Assembly: GCA_963205465.1 (NCBI GenBank)
Contig: CAUJKG010000147.1
Location: 1-7,473 of the forward strand
DNA from: Pseudomonadota bacterium
Lineage (GTDB): Bacteria > Pseudomonadota > Alphaproteobacteria > Rhizobiales > Xanthobacteraceae
Direction: 5' to 3'
Length of the DNA stretch: 7,473 nucleotides
Shown here piece by piece: positions 4,411 to 7,473 of this stretch. The position numbers and the translations under genes are program-made. The notes below the pieces were generated by a model, which made no database searches, was not told where the DNA came from, and worked only from the letters and a program-made list of their open reading frames with translations. Positions within the stretch are counted from its first letter, which is position 1, and every line of letters begins with the position of its first letter.

Positions 4411-6705
4411 TCCGAACCTGCAGATTTCAGCACTGATTACGCCCAATCCATCGTGAGGTTGCAGGCCGAAGGAAAATCCTTCGACCGCGACATCTGCGAA
4501 GGCGAACCGATCCGCACGCCGGGAGCGATCCAGCCCCATGGCGCATTGATCGGCGTCGACGGTGATGTCATCGCAATCGCGAGCCAGAATGTCTCCGATT
4601 TTCTGGGCGCGGATGTGGCGGACGTAATCGGCCGAAGCGCGCGCGATTTTCTGCCCGCCGCGCTTCTGGAAGCAATCGCAAAGGAACGCGCTGAAGGACG
4701 CCTTTCCACAATCAATCCCTCCTGCTTTTCGCGGCGTCTGCCGTTGCGGGTGCCCAGCGCCTGCTGGGCGCACCATCGCGGCGGCATGACGTACATCGAA
4801 CTGGAAAATTTAAGCGGCATTCCGGAAGACGATACCGGACACGACCGCATCGCCGAGCGCGCGCTTGCCGCGATCCGCGACGCCGGCAGCATCGAAACGC
4901 TGGATGCCATCGTGCTGAAAGCAGTCCGCAACCTCGGCGGTTACGAGCGCACGCTGGTCTATCGCTTCGACGAGGATTGGAACGGGATTACCACTGCCGA
5001 GGATATGCGCGAAGGCGCTTATCAGCCGTTTCTGGGTCTGCGTTTTCCCGCATCCGACATTCCCGCGCAGGCCCGCGAACTCTATAGGGAAAATCTGCTG
5101 CGCTTCATGGCCAACCGCGACGCCAAGCCCATGCGCATCGCCACCGTTGGTCCTGAGGTCAGACCCGACCTCTCCGGCGCGCGTCTGCGCGCGCAATCGC
5201 CGCTGCATCTCGAATACCAGCGCAACATCAACGTGAACGGCGCAATGTCGGCTTCGGTGATGAAGCACGGCAAGCTATGGGGTCTTATCGTCGGCCATCA
5301 CCGGGAGCCGAACTTGGTCCCGCCCGCGGCCGCGGCCGGCATAGGCAACATCGTGCAGAGCTATGCCATGCGGCTGCACGATCTCGAAGACCGCAAGCTG
5401 CGCACGCACCGCGCCGAGCAGCAGCGCATCTATTCCGCGCTGCTCGAACAGATGGCCGTACGCGACGACTTCGTGGACGCACTTACCACCGGCCCGGTCG
5501 GATTGCCTGCCCTTCTGCAAGCCGGAGGTGCCGCGATCGTCCGCAACAGCAGAATATACAAGACCGGCGAAACACCCCCGGATGAAGTCATCCTCGCGAT
5601 CCTGAAACTCCGGAACGTTATCGCCACGGACGTGATTGCGACGGCTCATGCCGCCGAATGGGACGCCGCACTTGCCGGACACCACAAAACCGCAAGCGGC
5701 ATCCTGATCGTTCCGCTCAACGACGATCTGCAAACATATATCCTCTGGTTCCGGCCCGGCGTTTCCGAAACCGTGAACTGGGCCGGCAATCCGCAAAAAG
5801 CGATGGACGAAAGCGGAATGCGCGCGCTGCCCCGTCGTTCGTTCGAGCGCTGGACCGAAGAACGCTCCGGGAATTCAGAGCCCTGGACGCTCGCCGATAT
5901 CGAAATGGCAACCTCGCTCGGCTTCGCCATTGGCGAGGTGATTCTGCGTCACGGCCGCAAGATCAAAGCGCTGAGCCAGCGTCTGTTCAATGCCGAGCGC
6001 ACGACCGCAGCGCAGGACGTGACCGAGATTGCGCTGCGGACCGCGCTGCAGGAAAAGGAAGCGGAAATCCAGCAGAAGAATTTCCTGCTGCGCGAGGTCG
6101 ATCACCGCGTGCGAAACTCGCTCGCGCTGATCTCCAGTATGCTGCAGTTGCAGGGGCGCTCCACCACCGACCCCTTCGTGCGGCAGCAATTCATCGAAGC
6201 GAGCCGCCGCGTCATTACCGTCGGCCACGTCCATCAGCGGCTCTATCAGACCGGCGAACTGCGCGCGCTCGACTTCGGCGATTATCTGCGCGCCCTGACC
6301 GCGGACCTGTCCGACAGCGCCGGCGCCGACACCAACAAGCGGCTCGTGCTCGAAACCAAGCCGGCGACGCTCAACGCCGATACCGTGATCCCGCTCGGCC
6401 TGATCGTGAACGAACTCGTCACCAATGCCTTCAAACACGGCGAACGAAAATCCGGGCCCCTGACGGTGAACGTATCCTTCGTGCAGGACAGCGGCGGCAT
6501 GCGCCTGAGCGTGCAGGACGACGGCCCCGGCCTGCCGGAAGGCTTCGACCCGAAGAAGAATACCGGTCTCGGCATGCGGCTCGTGAACGGGCTCATTCTT
6601 CAATTGAATGGCAAACTCGAATTCGAATCGAACGGCGGCACGCGCTTCACCATTCTTGTGCCGAAGAAAAGCGAAAACGCCGCAATGCAGCCGCGGGAGA
6701 GCTGA
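4408..6705 (+). CDS. bphP: Bacteriophytochrome histidine kinase BphP (PAS-GAF-PHY-HisKA_2-HATPase_c)
   Basis: A complete 765-residue soluble red/far-red photoreceptor. The N-terminal tail carries Cys30 (DRDICEGEP), the biliverdin attachment Cys of bacteriophytochromes, and runs into the PAS domain (about 31-135; IQPHG at 41-45). The GAF domain (about 145-310) has VYRFDED with Tyr185, FPASDIPAQAR with Asp217, SPLHLEYQRN with His267 and GHH at 296-298, matching the chromophore pocket and figure-of-eight knot region. The PHY domain (about 325-510) includes ILWFRPG (445-451), NWAGNP (457-462) and the tongue motif PRRSFERW (475-482). A linker helix leads to a HisKA_2 dimerisation domain with phosphoacceptor His566 (REVDHRVRNSLALISSMLQLQ region) and an ATPase with N box NELVTNAFKHG (668-678), DDGPGLP (704-710), TGLGMRLV and GGTRF. 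All pocket and kinase residues are present, so it is expected to be active. No response regulator is adjacent; bphO supplies the chromophore. Starts at TTG. Confidence 0.97.
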   Translation: MSEPADFSTDYAQSIVRLQAEGKSFDRDICEGEPIRTPGAIQPHGALIGVDGDVIAIASQNVSDFLGADVADVIGRSARDFLPAALLEAIAKERAEGRLSTINPSCFSRRLPLRVPSACWAHHRGGMTYIELENLSGIPEDDTGHDRIAERALAAIRDAGSIETLDAIVLKAVRNLGGYERTLVYRFDEDWNGITTAEDMREGAYQPFLGLRFPASDIPAQARELYRENLLRFMANRDAKPMRIATVGPEVRPDLSGARLRAQSPLHLEYQRNINVNGAMSASVMKHGKLWGLIVGHHREPNLVPPAAAAGIGNIVQSYAMRLHDLEDRKLRTHRAEQQRIYSALLEQMAVRDDFVDALTTGPVGLPALLQAGGAAIVRNSRIYKTGETPPDEVILAILKLRNVIATDVIATAHAAEWDAALAGHHKTASGILIVPLNDDLQTYILWFRPGVSETVNWAGNPQKAMDESGMRALPRRSFERWTEERSGNSEPWTLADIEMATSLGFAIGEVILRHGRKIKALSQRLFNAERTTAAQDVTEIALRTALQEKEAEIQQKNFLLREVDHRVRNSLALISSMLQLQGRSTTDPFVRQQFIEASRRVITVGHVHQRLYQTGELRALDFGDYLRALTADLSDSAGADTNKRLVLETKPATLNADTVIPLGLIVNELVTNAFKHGERKSGPLTVNVSFVQDSGGMRLSVQDDGPGLPEGFDPKKNTGLGMRLVNGLILQLNGKLEFESNGGTRFTILVPKKSENAAMQPRES

Positions 6706-6759
6706 CACGACCTCTTCACGCCGATTTGCTATGCTGCCGCCTGTCCAATAGTTCGCGGC

Positions 6760-6773
6760 GGAGGATCGGCGTG
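6760..6773 (+). promoter_or_regulatory. Strong Shine-Dalgarno before the GTG start of the GST gene
   Basis: GGAGG (6760-6764) lies 6 nt before GTG (6771-6773). The protein then reads LTLYSMQSSGN, the expected first beta strand of a thioredoxin-fold GST, so the GTG is preferred over the in-frame ATG at 6789, which would cut that strand. Confidence 0.8.
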
Positions 6774-7430
6774 CTCACGCTTTATTCGATGCAATCGTCC
6801 GGCAACAGCTACAAGGTGCGCATGCTGCTCGCGCGCATGGCGATGCCTTATCATTTGATCGAGATCGATCGTTTCAAGGGCGAAAACCGCACTCCCGAAT
6901 ATCTCGCGATCAACCCGGATGGCCGCCTGCCCGCTTTGCAGCTCGACGACGGCCGCATGCTCGCGGAGTCGAATGCCATTCTGGTTTATCTCGCGCAGGG
7001 AACGCCCTGGCTGCCGGAAGATCGCTTCGACTATGCCGAAACGCTGCGCTGGATGTTTTTCGAGCAGCACAGCCACGAGCCGGCGATCGCAGAAGCGCGC
7101 TTCTGGCTGCATTTCGTGCGCGGCGGGCGCGAATTGCGCAAGCACGAGATCGACCAGTGGATGGAGCGAGGCTACGCCGCGCTCTCTTTGATGAACCAGC
7201 ACCTTTCCACCCACGACTTTTTTGTGGGCAATCGGGAGACCGTCGCCGATCTTGCACTCTATGCGCACACCCATGTCGCGCCGGAAGGCGAGTTCGATCT
7301 CAGCGCATTTCCTGCCATCCAGCGCTGGCTTGCCCGAATTGCCTCGCAGGCCGCGCATATTCCGCTGGATGCGGCCCATTCCAGCGTCAGTTTCGGGATT
7401 TCTCCGCGTTCGGGGACGCCGGCCGGGTGA
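6771..7430 (+). CDS. Glutathione S-transferase family protein
   Basis: A complete 219-residue cytosolic GST. The N-terminal thioredoxin-like domain (1-78) has LTLYSMQSSGNSYKVRMLLA, with Ser9, Ser10 and Asn12 near the usual catalytic position. It also has NPDGRLPAL with the conserved cis-Pro54 and ESNAI with Glu66-Ser67, which bind the gamma-glutamyl part of glutathione. The all-helical C-terminal domain (about 88-205) includes RWMFFEQHSHEPAIAEARFW and a conserved FFVGNRETVADLALYAH segment with the N-capping Asp. No Cys is seen at the active site, so a beta-class Cys enzyme is unlikely; a Ser/Asn type or a nu-like member is more likely. Substrate unknown; detoxification or glutathione-dependent reduction is inferred. 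It lies 65 bp after bphP on the same strand with no terminator seen between them, so cotranscription is possible, although its own promoter cannot be excluded. Confidence 0.9.
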   Translation: MLTLYSMQSSGNSYKVRMLLARMAMPYHLIEIDRFKGENRTPEYLAINPDGRLPALQLDDGRMLAESNAILVYLAQGTPWLPEDRFDYAETLRWMFFEQHSHEPAIAEARFWLHFVRGGRELRKHEIDQWMERGYAALSLMNQHLSTHDFFVGNRETVADLALYAHTHVAPEGEFDLSAFPAIQRWLARIASQAAHIPLDAAHSSVSFGISPRSGTPAG

Positions 7431-7431
7431 T

Positions 7432-7473
7432 TTAACGTTTCATTACCCGATTACCTTAAATTTTAGGAGACTT
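7432..7473 (+). promoter_or_regulatory. AT-rich upstream region of a gene beyond the right edge (CtrA-box-like site and Shine-Dalgarno)
   Basis: Just after the GST stop, TTAA-N7-TTAC (7432-7446) matches the alphaproteobacterial CtrA box TTAA-N7-TTAA with one mismatch. It is followed by a second TTAC (7451-7454) and TTAA (7456-7459). AGGAGA (7465-7470) looks like a Shine-Dalgarno and the window ends 3 nt later, so a plus-strand start codon is expected a few bases outside. The sharp fall in GC compared with the coding region fits a promoter. Confidence 0.35.

Noticed and set aside
4408..4776. N-terminal extension of the bphO frame through the start of bphP
   Set aside because: The minus-strand frame stays open to 4776, but the translation before 4407 has no heme oxygenase character and is antisense to the phytochrome PAS domain.
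5875..6708. Long minus-strand open frame opposite the BphP kinase module, and a plus-strand frame through bphP running into the GST gene
   Set aside because: Both are mirror frames of a gene whose protein has a full set of phytochrome and kinase motifs. Only the part from 6771 onward is real, as the GST.
6702..6735. TATGCT (6730-6735) as a -10 element for the GST gene
   Set aside because: No matching -35 at 16-18 bp; the nearest candidate is about 22 bp away. Too weak to annotate.

Overview
The window looks like a chromosomal segment from a high-GC alphaproteobacterium, most likely of the Hyphomicrobiales (Bradyrhizobium/Afipia-like lineages). I infer this from the base composition, from a DUF992 secreted protein typical of that group, from an aspartate aminotransferase of the rhizobial class, and from a biliverdin-type bacteriophytochrome with its own heme oxygenase. 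No mobile element, CRISPR array, tRNA, rRNA or phage gene was found. The gene order reads as ordinary core and light-sensing chromosome, not a genomic island.

Left part (1-2462), all on the minus strand. First comes the 5' end of a gene for an EF-G-like translational GTPase that runs off the left edge, preceded by an unusually structured leader. Next is a small exported DUF992 protein with a clear intrinsic terminator. Last is a 400-residue PLP-dependent aspartate aminotransferase, also with a clear intrinsic terminator. Each of the two complete genes has its own terminator, so they are probably separate transcription units.

Middle part (2463-4407). A 120-bp divergent spacer separates the aminotransferase from a plus-strand polytopic membrane glycosyltransferase of the GT87/DUF2029 type. 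Its 3' end overlaps, tail to tail, the 3' end of the minus-strand heme oxygenase gene bphO by 62 bp.

Right part (4408-7473), plus strand. bphO and the bacteriophytochrome gene bphP are divergent, and with the longest bphO start their start codons touch (4407/4408). BphO would open heme to biliverdin IXa, and BphP (PAS-GAF-PHY plus a HisKA_2/HATPase_c kinase) would bind it at Cys30 to become a red/far-red light-sensing histidine kinase. No cognate response regulator lies in the window. A glutathione S-transferase gene with a GTG start and a strong Shine-Dalgarno follows 65 bp downstream. The last 43 bases are AT-rich and hold a CtrA-box-like sequence and a Shine-Dalgarno-like AGGAGA, suggesting that another gene starts just past the right edge.

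I found no clearly new biological system. The points most worth a second look are the abutting bphO/bphP starts with a non-ATG (TTG) phytochrome start, the 62-bp convergent overlap, the DxPGH-to-DCPGS change in the EF-G-like GTPase, and its hairpin-rich leader that overlaps the ribosome binding site.
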